Part shown: piece after piece, positions 53,797-62,147 of the stretch
Layout of the letters: the number at the start of each line of letters is the position of its first letter
How positions within the stretch are numbered: the first letter of the stretch is position 1
Assembly (NCBI GenBank): GCA_020633295.1
Contig: JACKDW010000027.1
Coordinates: 1 to 64,000 of the forward strand
Direction: 5' to 3'
From: Myxococcales bacterium
Lineage (GTDB): Bacteria > Myxococcota_A > Polyangia > Nannocystales > Nannocystaceae
DNA length: 64,000 nt
Made by a program: the position numbers and the translations under genes
Notes under the pieces: model-generated
The model's database searches: none
What the model saw: the letters and a program-made list of their open reading frames with translations, nothing else
Told to the model about the DNA's origin: nothing

Positions 53797-55175
53797 ACGC
53801 CGACGGCGGCCCCGACGCCCGTGATCCCGTGGCGCGCTGGCGACAGCGTCGCGCGCGTCAGCTCGCGCCGCGACCCGGCGAGGCGTTCTCGATCCCCTAC
53901 CGGATCCCGTTCCAGGTCGGGCTGTTCATGGCGATCAACGCGATCGCCGACGCGTACGCGATCATCGACGGGCCTGACTGCCTCTACCGCAAGGCCGAGT
54001 GGATCCACGGGCGACACGACGCTCGCTCGACGCTGCTCGACGCGGGCGGTCGCCACCGGGTCGTGCCCACGCTCGTCAACTCCGAGGCCGTCGTGACCTC
54101 CGACGGCCGCGAGGTCGCGCGCAGGGTGAAGCGCGTCGCGCAGCTCGATGACGTCGGCGTCGCGGTGATCTGCTCCATGCCGCACGTCACGATCATCGGG
54201 ACGCAGTACGACCGCCTGATCGGCGAGCTGCAGCCGTCGCTGTCGTTCCCGCTGCTCGAGGTCCTCGGGCGCTCGCTCGACGGCGACTGGGTCGACGGCT
54301 ACGCCGACACGCTCGAGGCGCTCGCCGCCGCGGTCGAGCTGCGCGGGCGCGCGCCGGAGGACGATCAGGTCGCGATCATCGGGTACCTGATGGATCGCGG
54401 CGAGGAGGATCACCAGGGCAACCTCCGCGAGCTCGCGCGCATGATCGAGGCGCTCGGGCTGCGGCTGCGCTCGGTCTGGCTCAGCGGGACGCGCTACGAG
54501 GCGCTCGCGGAGGCCGGGGACGCCGGGACCCTGCTCGCGCTGCCGTACGGGCGCAAGGCCGCGCGGACGCTCGCGCGGCGCACCGGCGCGCGGGTGATCG
54601 ACATCGACGCGCCGTTCGGGCTGCAGGCGACGCGCGCCATGCTGCGCGCGCTCGGGCGCGCGACCGACCGCGTCGAGGCGGCCGAGCGCTTCATCGCGCG
54701 CGAGCAGGCGCGGCTGATCCCGCGGCTCGAGTGGATCGTGCCCCACTACTTCACGGGGCGCAGGGTCGCGTTCGCCGGCGACCCGCAGATGCTCGCGGGC
54801 TTCCACGAGCTGGCCACGGAGCTCGGGATGATCGTCGACTTCATGGCCGCGTCCGCGCGGGCGCGCGACGAGCTGCCGGCGGTCGACGACGCGCACACCA
54901 TCACGCTGTACGCGCCGCCTGAGTCGACGCTGACGCGCATCCTGGCCGACACGACACGCGACGGCCTCGAGCTGCTCATCGGCGACAGCTTGGCCCACAA
55001 CGCGGTGCGGAGCACCAAGCTGCTCGGGTTGCACTTCGGCTTCCCGTGCTTCCAGCGCCACGCGCTGTTCGACAGCCCCTTCCTCGGGTTCAACGGCTGG
55101 ATGTGGATGCTCGACGCGATCGCCAACGCGATCGATCTCGTGCACCAGCGCCAGCACGCGCCGCCCGAGCGCTAG
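53793..55175 (+). CDS. NifK-like nitrogenase component 1 subunit
   Basis: 460 aa, GTG start overlapping the D-like stop. PYRIPFQVGLFMAINAIADAYAIIDGPDC resembles the start of nitrogenase component 1 subunits. Cys63 (GPDC) and Cys127 (VICSMPHVTIIGTQYDRL) are candidate cluster ligands. VAIIGYLMDRGEEDHQGNLREL and GRRVAFAGDPQMLAGFHELATELG are the second and third Rossmann segments, and GFNGWMWMLDAIANAI the C-terminal helix. With the joined D-like protein it should form the heterotetramer that accepts electrons from the NifH-like protein. The substrate is not known; it is not an obvious match to NifK, BchB or MarK by eye. Confidence 0.88.
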   Translation: MNADGGPDARDPVARWRQRRARQLAPRPGEAFSIPYRIPFQVGLFMAINAIADAYAIIDGPDCLYRKAEWIHGRHDARSTLLDAGGRHRVVPTLVNSEAVVTSDGREVARRVKRVAQLDDVGVAVICSMPHVTIIGTQYDRLIGELQPSLSFPLLEVLGRSLDGDWVDGYADTLEALAAAVELRGRAPEDDQVAIIGYLMDRGEEDHQGNLRELARMIEALGLRLRSVWLSGTRYEALAEAGDAGTLLALPYGRKAARTLARRTGARVIDIDAPFGLQATRAMLRALGRATDRVEAAERFIAREQARLIPRLEWIVPHYFTGRRVAFAGDPQMLAGFHELATELGMIVDFMAASARARDELPAVDDAHTITLYAPPESTLTRILADTTRDGLELLIGDSLAHNAVRSTKLLGLHFGFPCFQRHALFDSPFLGFNGWMWMLDAIANAIDLVHQRQHAPPER

Positions 55176-55409
55176 CCAGCGCCCGCGCCCAGCCCACGCC
55201 CACGGAGACGAGCGAGCGCGTGAGCGCCACGACGTCGCGCTCATACCTGCGAGGCCTACGAGGCCCGCGAGGCCCGCGAGGACGCAGCGACCGCGTCGCC
55301 GACGCCGTGATAGCCCGGCTCGTTGCGCCGCCCCCCATCACCCACTACGATCGGCGTCCTGGCGGCGCGTCGCGGACGAGACGAGGACGCCGTGGAGAGG
55401 AATCGACCC

Positions 55410-56672
55410 ATGGACTGCTGGCTACGGTGGCCGATTAACGGGGCCGCGATCGCGCTCGCGCGCCCGCTCGCGCGCGCGGTCGTCGAGGACGCGCTCTGCG
55501 CGAGCGACGATCGGCTCCCGGGTCGCGGCGCGCCCGAACTCTCGCCGCCGGCGGCGGCGCTGCTCGAGGAGGCGCGCCGCCGCGCGTCGCTGAAGCGCGG
55601 GCGCCCGGTCGAGGGGGGCGACGTCGCGCTGCGCGGGGGCTCGCTGTACGCCTTCCTCCAAGAACACCTGGTCCCAGGGACCTGTCCTGACGCACGCCCG
55701 GTCGACGACGCCGCGATGCGCCCGCTGCCCGCCGAGGACTTCGTCGTCGTCGCGCGCTGCGGCGCGTGGAAGGACGCGCGCATCCAGCGGGAGTTCGACG
55801 CGCGCTTCGGCGCCGGGCGCTGGCGCATGGGCTACAGCTGGGGCGCGCGCAGCCTCGATGTCCGCAGCGGCGTCGAGCTCTACGAGGACGGCTACCGCGC
55901 GGCCCTGGCCGCGCGGCCCGAGCTGCGCGCGTGGGTCCGCGGCTTCGCCGACGTCTACGACACCGCGCCGAGCAACGTCGCGGCCTACTGCGACTACTCG
56001 ATCCAGGAGGTCGAGGGCGCCGGGCAGCACTGGCAGGACGTCGCGGTCCGCCGCGCGCTGCTGCGGCTCGGCGAGTGGTTTCACGGCGACGGCCTGCTCG
56101 AGATCCGCGGGCAGGAGTCCGGCGGCTACCGCCTCAACCCCGGGCAGCTCGAGTTCCACGAGCCGGCGCGGCTCGTCGAGCCGCGGCAGTACGCGTGGTG
56201 GCGGCGCGACAGCATCGAGGACTTCTCGGTGAGCAACTTCTGCGTCGAGGCCCACCTCCCCGACGTGCTCGCCTGGATGCGCGCGGCGCCGATCGACGCC
56301 GACCGCTGCGCGACGGTGCTGGTGGCCCAGCACCCCGGGCTGCTGCCCGAGCTCCCGCGGGTGTGCGCCGCCGGGGCCCGCGCGACGCTCTTCGCCGCGC
56401 GCGCGCTCACGCTGATGGGCGCCGCCGAGCTCCTCGCCGGCCACGATGACCCGCAGCTGTTCGCGCTGGTCGAGCGCGTCGGGCGGCTCGCGCCGCGCCA
56501 GCAGCAGCTCGTCGATCGCCTGCTCGCCGACGACCCGCTGACGCGCAAGGAGGCCTTTCCCGAGCTGCTCGAAGCGCCAGAGAAGGAGTTCGTCCGGTGG
56601 CTGCTCGAGTTCGTGCTCGAGGATCCCGCGCGCAAGCTGCGGGCCCGCGCGCGCGAGGAGCTCGCGCGCTGA
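55410..56672 (+). CDS. Protein of unknown function downstream of NifK-like gene
   Basis: 420 aa from the ATG at 55410 (GGAGAGGA upstream). No signal peptide, membrane helix or familiar motif; notable segments are EDFVVVARCGAWKDARIQREFDARFG, WRMGYSWGARSLDV and WWRRDSIEDFSVSNFCVEAHL. The C-terminal 120 aa are helical. It lies 234 bp after the NifK-like stop on the same strand with its own possible promoter, so membership in that operon is uncertain. Confidence 0.68.
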   Translation: MDCWLRWPINGAAIALARPLARAVVEDALCASDDRLPGRGAPELSPPAAALLEEARRRASLKRGRPVEGGDVALRGGSLYAFLQEHLVPGTCPDARPVDDAAMRPLPAEDFVVVARCGAWKDARIQREFDARFGAGRWRMGYSWGARSLDVRSGVELYEDGYRAALAARPELRAWVRGFADVYDTAPSNVAAYCDYSIQEVEGAGQHWQDVAVRRALLRLGEWFHGDGLLEIRGQESGGYRLNPGQLEFHEPARLVEPRQYAWWRRDSIEDFSVSNFCVEAHLPDVLAWMRAAPIDADRCATVLVAQHPGLLPELPRVCAAGARATLFAARALTLMGAAELLAGHDDPQLFALVERVGRLAPRQQQLVDRLLADDPLTRKEAFPELLEAPEKEFVRWLLEFVLEDPARKLRARAREELAR

Positions 56673-56675
56673 GGC

Positions 56676-57016
56676 TCACCGCTCGATGAAGTCGTAGATC
56701 GCCTGCACCCGCGGGTAGCGACCGCCGCCCTCGGTCTCGAAGTCGAGCGTGACCGTGTCGCCGTCGACCGTCAGCTCGAAGCGCGCGCCGCCGTGGCGAA
56801 CTGCTCGCGCACGCGCAGCGGCCCCTGGGCGTGGGCCCGCCGCGCGCGCGCGCGCAGGCGCGCCAGCGCGGCGGGCGTGATCGGCTCGGCGCCGACGCGC
56901 GCGAGGTCGCCGGCGCGCACGATCACGCCGGCGTCGAGGTCGAACTCGGCGCGCCACGATCGCGCGTAGCCGCCGAGGCTCACCACGACGCGGATCGACC
57001 CTGACTCCTCGGCCAT
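56676..57016 (-). pseudogene. Small protein of unknown function, frameshifted in a GC run
   Basis: From the ATG at 57016 the frame reads MAEESGSIRVVVSLGGYARSW and HAQGPLRVREQFATAAR, then hits a stop. Removing one GC dinucleotide at about 56783-56789 continues the protein as FELTVDGDTVTLDFETEGG to a stop at 56676, for a total near 113 aa with an apparently complete beta-rich domain. Either a sequencing indel or slippage. The family is not recognised. Confidence 0.65.
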
Positions 57017-57058
57017 CTCGCCGATCCTGCCACGAGCTCGCCGCGCGCGGCGAGCTCC

Positions 57059-57931
57059 TCAGTCGCCGTCCGCCGCGTCGCCGGCGTCGCGACCCTCGAG
57101 TAGCGCGAGGCCGTCGGACGCGCGCGTCCGCTGCCGCGCCGCCGCCCGCACTGCCTGCGCGCGGCGGCGCAGCTCGGGCTGCAGGCGCGCGTTGAGTTCG
57201 TTGAGCGCGCGGATGAAGTCGGGCTCGAGGCCGCGCCCGTCGTCGACGCGCTCGTAGAGCTCGTCGCACACGCGCGCGGCGTCGTCGTCGAAGCGCTCCT
57301 CGTCCGCGAGCGGCGGCGCGCGCTGGGTGCGGTGCTCCGGGCGCACGGCCGCCACCGCCTGCGCCAGGCGATCGCGGCGACCGATCCAGTCGAGCACCCG
57401 CCCGATGATCTCCTCGGGCTCGGCGAGCAGGCGATCGAAGGACTGCACGTGCACCGGGTAGCGGCGCGTGCCGATGTCGCCGATCAACGCGAAGTTCTCG
57501 GACCACCACTCGAGGTGCGGCGGCGGCCGGACCGGGCGCGGCGCCGTCGAACCGCTGGCGCGCGCGCGCGCGTCCTCGAGCGCGTACAGCCGCCGCATCG
57601 ACATCACGTACTCGCGCCACGGCCGAATCGTGGCGATGACGCGGTGCACGAACGCGAGATCGGTGCGCACGAGGCCGGGGATGAACACCTTGACGACGTG
57701 CTCGACGACGTCCGCCGGGAACAGGAAGTGCCCGGTCCGCGGATCGGGGTTCGTGCGGTAGTAGACGCCCTGGCGCAGCGCGGACTCGAAGAACCCGGAG
57801 GGGTTGGCGTCCTTGAGGTGCTCCGACCAGCGGCGCGGGAACGCCTCGCCGATCGCGGGGTATCCCGCCGCGATGAGGATCTGCATCCACAGCGAGGTGC
57901 CCGAGCGCTTCGTACCTGTCACGAGGATCAT
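57059..57931 (-). CDS. P-loop sulfotransferase-like protein
   Basis: 290 aa from the ATG at 57931; a TTG at 57952 would add seven residues. The 5'-phosphosulfate loop LVTGTKRSGTSLWMQIL lies at the very N terminus, and the 3'-phosphate binding region near VHRVIATIRPWREYVMSMRR is plausible. This fits the PAPS-dependent sulfotransferase superfamily, including proteins acting on glycans or lipids. No signal peptide. It is divergent from a small lipoprotein gene. Confidence 0.82.
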   Translation of the reverse strand: MILVTGTKRSGTSLWMQILIAAGYPAIGEAFPRRWSEHLKDANPSGFFESALRQGVYYRTNPDPRTGHFLFPADVVEHVVKVFIPGLVRTDLAFVHRVIATIRPWREYVMSMRRLYALEDARARASGSTAPRPVRPPPHLEWWSENFALIGDIGTRRYPVHVQSFDRLLAEPEEIIGRVLDWIGRRDRLAQAVAAVRPEHRTQRAPPLADEERFDDDAARVCDELYERVDDGRGLEPDFIRALNELNARLQPELRRRAQAVRAAARQRTRASDGLALLEGRDAGDAADGD

Positions 57932-57984
57932 GCTGGGGCGTGATGCTGCCAAATGTGGACGCCACGCGCGAGCGCGGCGCGCGG

Positions 57985-57990
57985 TACACT
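57985..57990 (+). promoter_or_regulatory. -10-like TACACT before Cys-rich lipoprotein gene
   Basis: TACACT ends 9 nt before the GTG at 58000, consistent with leaderless transcription. Confidence 0.45.
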
Positions 57991-57999
57991 TCGGACCTC

Positions 58000-58428
58000 G
58001 TGTTCAAGTCGCGCATCCCGCCGCTCGTCACCCCGCTCTGCCTCACGCTGACGACGGCCGTGGCCTGCGGCCCGAAGTCGCCCGAGGAGCTCGCGGAGGA
58101 CTTCTGCCTGAAATTGATCGAGTGCACCCCGCCTGCGTATGAGCAGTACCTCGACCAGTACGCCGCCTACTGTCAGGAGACCCTGGCCAAGGACTTCCAG
58201 GAGCTGCGCGAGAACTACGGCGACGCGTGCTGGGGCGCCTACGTCGAGCTGTACGAGTGCTACTTCGACGGGCTGACCTGCGAGGAGATCTTCAACAACG
58301 ACGGGAACCGCTGCATGGACGAGTACGAGGAGGCCGAGCGCTGCAACGAGGAGCGGGCGGCGACGATCCCCGAGAGCACCACCCTCCCCGGCGTACGCGG
58401 GCTGCTGCGCGCCGCCGGCAAGAAGTAG
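58000..58428 (+). CDS. Small Cys-rich lipoprotein of unknown function
   Basis: 142 aa from the GTG at 58000. The signal peptide ends in TTAVACGPKS, so a lipoprotein is likely. The mature part is acidic and helical with regularly spaced cysteines (FCLKLIECTPP, AAYCQETL, DACWGAYVELYECYFDGLTCEEI, RCMDEYEEAERC), suggesting a disulfide-linked helical bundle. The family is common in myxobacteria by appearance, but I cannot name it. Confidence 0.75.
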   Translation: MFKSRIPPLVTPLCLTLTTAVACGPKSPEELAEDFCLKLIECTPPAYEQYLDQYAAYCQETLAKDFQELRENYGDACWGAYVELYECYFDGLTCEEIFNNDGNRCMDEYEEAERCNEERAATIPESTTLPGVRGLLRAAGKK

Positions 58429-58451
58429 CCGAGCGCTCCCCGCGTTCGCCG

Positions 58452-58457
58452 TACACT
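58452..58457 (+). promoter_or_regulatory. -10-like TACACT before polytopic membrane protein gene
   Basis: TACACT ends 8 nt before the ATG at 58466. Same layout as for the preceding gene. Confidence 0.45.
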
Positions 58458-58465
58458 ACGGCGAC

Positions 58466-60262
58466 ATGCGCGGCGAAGCGGGCGAGACCTCCGACGCGGG
58501 CGCGACCGCAGGCGAGACCTCCGCCGCGCTCGAGGCTCCCAGCGCGGGCGAGACCGCGGGCGTCGTCGCCCGCAGCCCGGCGGTGTGGTTCGGGCTGCTG
58601 TTCGCGGCCGTCTTCCTCCTGACCGCGGGCGTCATCGTCGGCTGCGAGCTCGACCCGAACCAACCGTGGCCTGATCCGTCCTGGAGGCGCGAGCGCGTCG
58701 ACCTCCACCAGCTCGTGCTGGCGACGCTCGCGGCGCTGGGCGTGCTCGGCTACGGCGTCCTCCGGCGCCTCGCCTGGCTGCACACGCGCCGCGCGACGCG
58801 GGCGCTGCAGCTCGGCCTCGCCGCGCTGATCCTCGTCTCGAGCGCGTACTACTTCCTCGGCCGCCACGCGCTCTCGCACCGGGTCTTCGCGCACCAGTGG
58901 GACAGCTACCACTACGCGCTCGGGCCCAAGTACTACGACGAGCTCGACTACTTCGACCTCTACCGCTGCACGGCGCAGGCGCTCGACCGCCGCTCCCTGC
59001 CCGACGACGCGCGCGTCCGCGACCTGCGGGACTACCGGATGACGACCGCCGGGGCCGAGCGCGCGCGCGGGGACTGCCGCGCGCAGTTCAGCCCCGCGCG
59101 CTGGGATCAATTCAAGCGCGACCTCGAGGTCGTCGACCCGTCGCCGCGGCGCAAGCAGCTGCGCGCGATGCTCGGCGATCGCGGCTACAACGGAACGCCT
59201 GTCCACTCGGTCATCTCCGGATGGCTCGTCAACCGCCTGCCGATGACGTGGACGAGCCGCAACCTCATGCCGCTGCTCGACATCGGCGGGCTGTGCGTGA
59301 TGCTGTGGGTCGTCGCGCGCGCGTTCGGCTGGCGGATCGGGCTGACCTTCGCGCTGTTCTTCTTCCTCGACATCGTCGACCGCTACCGCATCACCGGCGG
59401 GTCGTGGTTTCGCTACTACTGGCTGATCACGCTGGTGCTCGGCGTCTGTGCCCTGCGCGCGCGTCAGCACGCGCGCGCGGGCGCCTGGCTCGCGGCCTCC
59501 GCCGCGCTCAACCTGTTCCCGCTCGTCTTCATGCTGGGGCTGGGGGTCAAGGGCGCGGTCGAGCTCGCGCGGACGCGGCGGCTGCCCGCGCGCCTCGTTC
59601 GCTTCGCCGCCGGCGCGCTGATCACCGCGCTCGCGCTCGGCGTCGTCGGCTCGCTCAGCGCGCGCGGGCCCGCGGCGTACGCCAGCTTCGCGCGCAACAT
59701 GCAGGTCCACGACGTCCGCGGGCGCTTCCCCGGCTTCGGCGTCGGCCTGAAGTTCGCGTTCGTCTATCGGGGCGAGCACGCGCCGGCGCGCAGCTACTCG
59801 GAGCGCAAGAAGCAGGAGGAGTTCCGCGAGGCGCGGCCGGTGTACCTCGCGACCGCCGCGCTGCTGATCGGCCTCGCGGCGCTGCTGTGCCCGCGCCTCG
59901 ACGACGTCGAGGCGACGGCGCTGCTCGGCTTCACGGTGATGTTCTGTCAGCTCGAGACGACCGGCTACTACTTCGCGTGCGCCTGCCTGCTCGTGCTGCT
60001 GTGGCACCACCGCGCGCGCGGCCCCCCGGGCATGCTGCTGCTCGCGCTGCTGTTCGGGCTCAACGCGCTGGCCTACGCCGGGCTGCTGCGCACACACCTG
60101 TTCTTCCTCTACAACACGATTCTCTCGCTCAGCTGGGCCGCGTACCTGATCGCGACGCTGGCGACCCTCGGCGTCGAGACCGGGCTGCTGCGCGAGCTCT
60201 CGAGCTGGCTCATGCGCCCGGCGCCCGCGCGCGCTGACGACGACGACGACGCGCGCGCGTGA
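58466..60262 (+). CDS. Polytopic membrane protein, possible glycosyltransferase
   Basis: 598 aa with ATG start. A Glu/Ala/Thr-rich N terminus is followed by about 11 predicted membrane segments. One large hydrophilic loop (residues about 150-270) contains HQWDSYHYALGPKYYDELDYFDLYRCTAQAL. The arrangement resembles GT-C-type membrane glycosyltransferases or DUF2029-like proteins; Asp-rich loop residues could be catalytic, but I do not see a firm motif. The C-terminal tail is a run of Asp. It ends 72 bp before the cysteine-synthase-like start. Confidence 0.65.
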   Translation: MRGEAGETSDAGATAGETSAALEAPSAGETAGVVARSPAVWFGLLFAAVFLLTAGVIVGCELDPNQPWPDPSWRRERVDLHQLVLATLAALGVLGYGVLRRLAWLHTRRATRALQLGLAALILVSSAYYFLGRHALSHRVFAHQWDSYHYALGPKYYDELDYFDLYRCTAQALDRRSLPDDARVRDLRDYRMTTAGAERARGDCRAQFSPARWDQFKRDLEVVDPSPRRKQLRAMLGDRGYNGTPVHSVISGWLVNRLPMTWTSRNLMPLLDIGGLCVMLWVVARAFGWRIGLTFALFFFLDIVDRYRITGGSWFRYYWLITLVLGVCALRARQHARAGAWLAASAALNLFPLVFMLGLGVKGAVELARTRRLPARLVRFAAGALITALALGVVGSLSARGPAAYASFARNMQVHDVRGRFPGFGVGLKFAFVYRGEHAPARSYSERKKQEEFREARPVYLATAALLIGLAALLCPRLDDVEATALLGFTVMFCQLETTGYYFACACLLVLLWHHRARGPPGMLLLALLFGLNALAYAGLLRTHLFFLYNTILSLSWAAYLIATLATLGVETGLLRELSSWLMRPAPARADDDDDARA

Positions 60263-60333
60263 CCGCGCGCCCGCCCCCGCGAACGCGGGGTTCTCCGGCC
60301 GGCCGCCCCGCGCTACCGTGGTGCGCGCTCGAG

Positions 60334-61296
60334 ATGATCGTCGACTCGCTGCAGCAGCTCATCGGCGACACGCCGATGCTCCGCCTCGGCCGCGTGACCG
60401 CGGCCCACGGCGTCGACGTCGAGCTGCTCGCCAAGCTCGAGCTGCGCAACCCCTACAGCCTCAAGGATCGACCCGCGCTGGCGATGATCGAGGAGGCCGA
60501 GGCTCGCGGCGCGCTCGCGCCGGGCGGCACGATCGTCGAGGCGAGCAGCGGCAACGCCGGCATCGCGCTGACCTGGATCGGGCGCCAGCGCGGCTACGAG
60601 GTCGTCATCTGCATGTCGGAGCTCATGAGCGACGAGCACAAGCGAGTGCTCCACGCGCTCGGCGCCCGTCTCGAGCTGACCCCGGCGCGCGACGGCATCC
60701 GGGGCGCCCGGGCGCGCGCGCAGGCGCTCGCGCGCGCGCTCCCGGGCGCGGTGTACATCGAGCAGCACCACAACCCGGCCAACACGCGCTGCCACGCGCG
60801 CACCACCGGGGAGGAGATCTGGCGCGACACCGCGGGGCGCGTCGACATCTTCGTCCACGGCCTCGGCTCGTGCGGGACCCTGTCAGGCGTCGCGCGGGCC
60901 CTCAAGGCGCGCAAGCCCGAGGTCCGATGTGTGGCCTTTGAGCCAGCTGAGGCGCCGCTGATCAGCGCGGGCCGGTTCACGGCGCACCGCATGCTCGGGG
61001 TCGGCCCCGGCTTCGTGCCGGCGCTGTACGAGCCCGCGCTCGTCGACGAGCTCATGACCGTGTCCGTCGACGACGCCTTCGCCGCGTGCCGCGAGCTCGC
61101 TACGCGCGAGGGGCTGCTCGTCGGCATCACCTCCGGCGGCTCGGTCCACGCCGCGCTGCAGCTCGCGCGCCGGCCCGAGCACCGCGGCGCGACGATCGTC
61201 GTCATCTTCGCCGACGGCGGGAAGGACTACCTGAGCGTCGACGGGCTGTTCCCCGCGCCCGCGCGCCTCACGGCGCCCGAGGAGCAGGGCGCGTGA
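60334..61296 (+). CDS. Cysteine synthase-like PLP enzyme
   Basis: 320 aa from the ATG at 60334. The fold type II motifs are present: SLQQLIGDTPMLRLGR at the start, the Schiff-base Lys in NPYSLKDRPAL, ASSGNAGIAL as the substrate loop, HGLGSCGTLSGVA as the phosphate loop and GITSGGSVHAAL near the end. This is a beta-replacement enzyme making cysteine or another beta-substituted alanine. Its stop overlaps a sulfotransferase start by 4 bp, so the pair may serve a specialised sulfur pathway rather than basal cysteine synthesis. Confidence 0.9.
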   Translation: MIVDSLQQLIGDTPMLRLGRVTAAHGVDVELLAKLELRNPYSLKDRPALAMIEEAEARGALAPGGTIVEASSGNAGIALTWIGRQRGYEVVICMSELMSDEHKRVLHALGARLELTPARDGIRGARARAQALARALPGAVYIEQHHNPANTRCHARTTGEEIWRDTAGRVDIFVHGLGSCGTLSGVARALKARKPEVRCVAFEPAEAPLISAGRFTAHRMLGVGPGFVPALYEPALVDELMTVSVDDAFAACRELATREGLLVGITSGGSVHAALQLARRPEHRGATIVVIFADGGKDYLSVDGLFPAPARLTAPEEQGA

Positions 61297-62135
61297 GCGC
61301 GGCGAGCGACTTCGAACGCGGCGCGCTCGCGCGCGACGACGCGCGGCGTCTCGAGGCGCTCACGCGTCGGCACCCGCTGCGGATCGTGATCCTCTCGCCG
61401 CCGCGCTGCAGCTCGACCGCGTTCGCGCGCGTGTTCTGGGAGCACACGCGGGTGCGCTACTACGCCCACGAGCCCTTCGAGGTCACCTACTACGACGGCG
61501 CCGGCCTCGACGCCGCGCTCGACAAGCTCGAGCGCCCGCTCGACCTGGGTCGCCGCTACGACGCGCCCGCGCGCGGCGAGGGCCTCGTGATCAAGGAGAT
61601 GCCCTACCAGGTCGGCCCGCGGATCGACGCGCTCCTGCGCCTCGCGAGCGCGCCGATCCTGTTCCTGCTGCGAGACCCGCGGCGCAGCATCGCGTCGCGT
61701 CGGCGGAAGAAGATCGTCGGCGGCGAGAGCCCGCGCTACCCCTTCCTCGAGTCCGGCTGGCGGCTGCTGCGGGACCAGATCGCGCGCTGCGAGGCGCTCG
61801 GTCGCGAGCACGCGCTGGTCGACGCGTCGGACTTCCGCGCGCGCCCCCGCGAGGTGTTCTCCGAGGTGTTCGCCCGCGTCGGCCTCGAGTTCTCCCCCGC
61901 GCAGCTGCGCTGGCGTCCCTGCGCCGACGCGGTGACGCTCGACAACCTCGAGGGCCGTCACCGACACCTCTACGCGCGCGTGCTCGCCAGCGACGGGATC
62001 CAGCCGGAGAGCGAGCGCGTCCCGACGCTGCGCGAGTTCCCGACCGAGGGCGGCGTGCGCGAGCACGTGCGCGCCTGCCTCGAGATCTACGCGGCGCTGC
62101 GTGAGTCGCCCGCGTTGATCACCGGCGCGCGCTGA
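61293..62135 (+). CDS. Sulfotransferase-like protein coupled to cysteine synthase-like gene
   Basis: 280 aa, GTG start overlapping the preceding stop as GTGA. The P-loop RIVILSPPRCSSTAFARVFWEH resembles the phosphosulfate loop, and APILFLLRDPRRSIASR the 3'-phosphate binding site (RDP..S..SR), both standard for the sulfotransferase superfamily. No signal peptide. It differs clearly from the other sulfotransferase at 57059-57931. Translational coupling suggests the two proteins act on the same compound. Confidence 0.85.
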   Translation: MSAASDFERGALARDDARRLEALTRRHPLRIVILSPPRCSSTAFARVFWEHTRVRYYAHEPFEVTYYDGAGLDAALDKLERPLDLGRRYDAPARGEGLVIKEMPYQVGPRIDALLRLASAPILFLLRDPRRSIASRRRKKIVGGESPRYPFLESGWRLLRDQIARCEALGREHALVDASDFRARPREVFSEVFARVGLEFSPAQLRWRPCADAVTLDNLEGRHRHLYARVLASDGIQPESERVPTLREFPTEGGVREHVRACLEIYAALRESPALITGAR

Positions 62136-62147
62136 GCCGGCGCCGGC

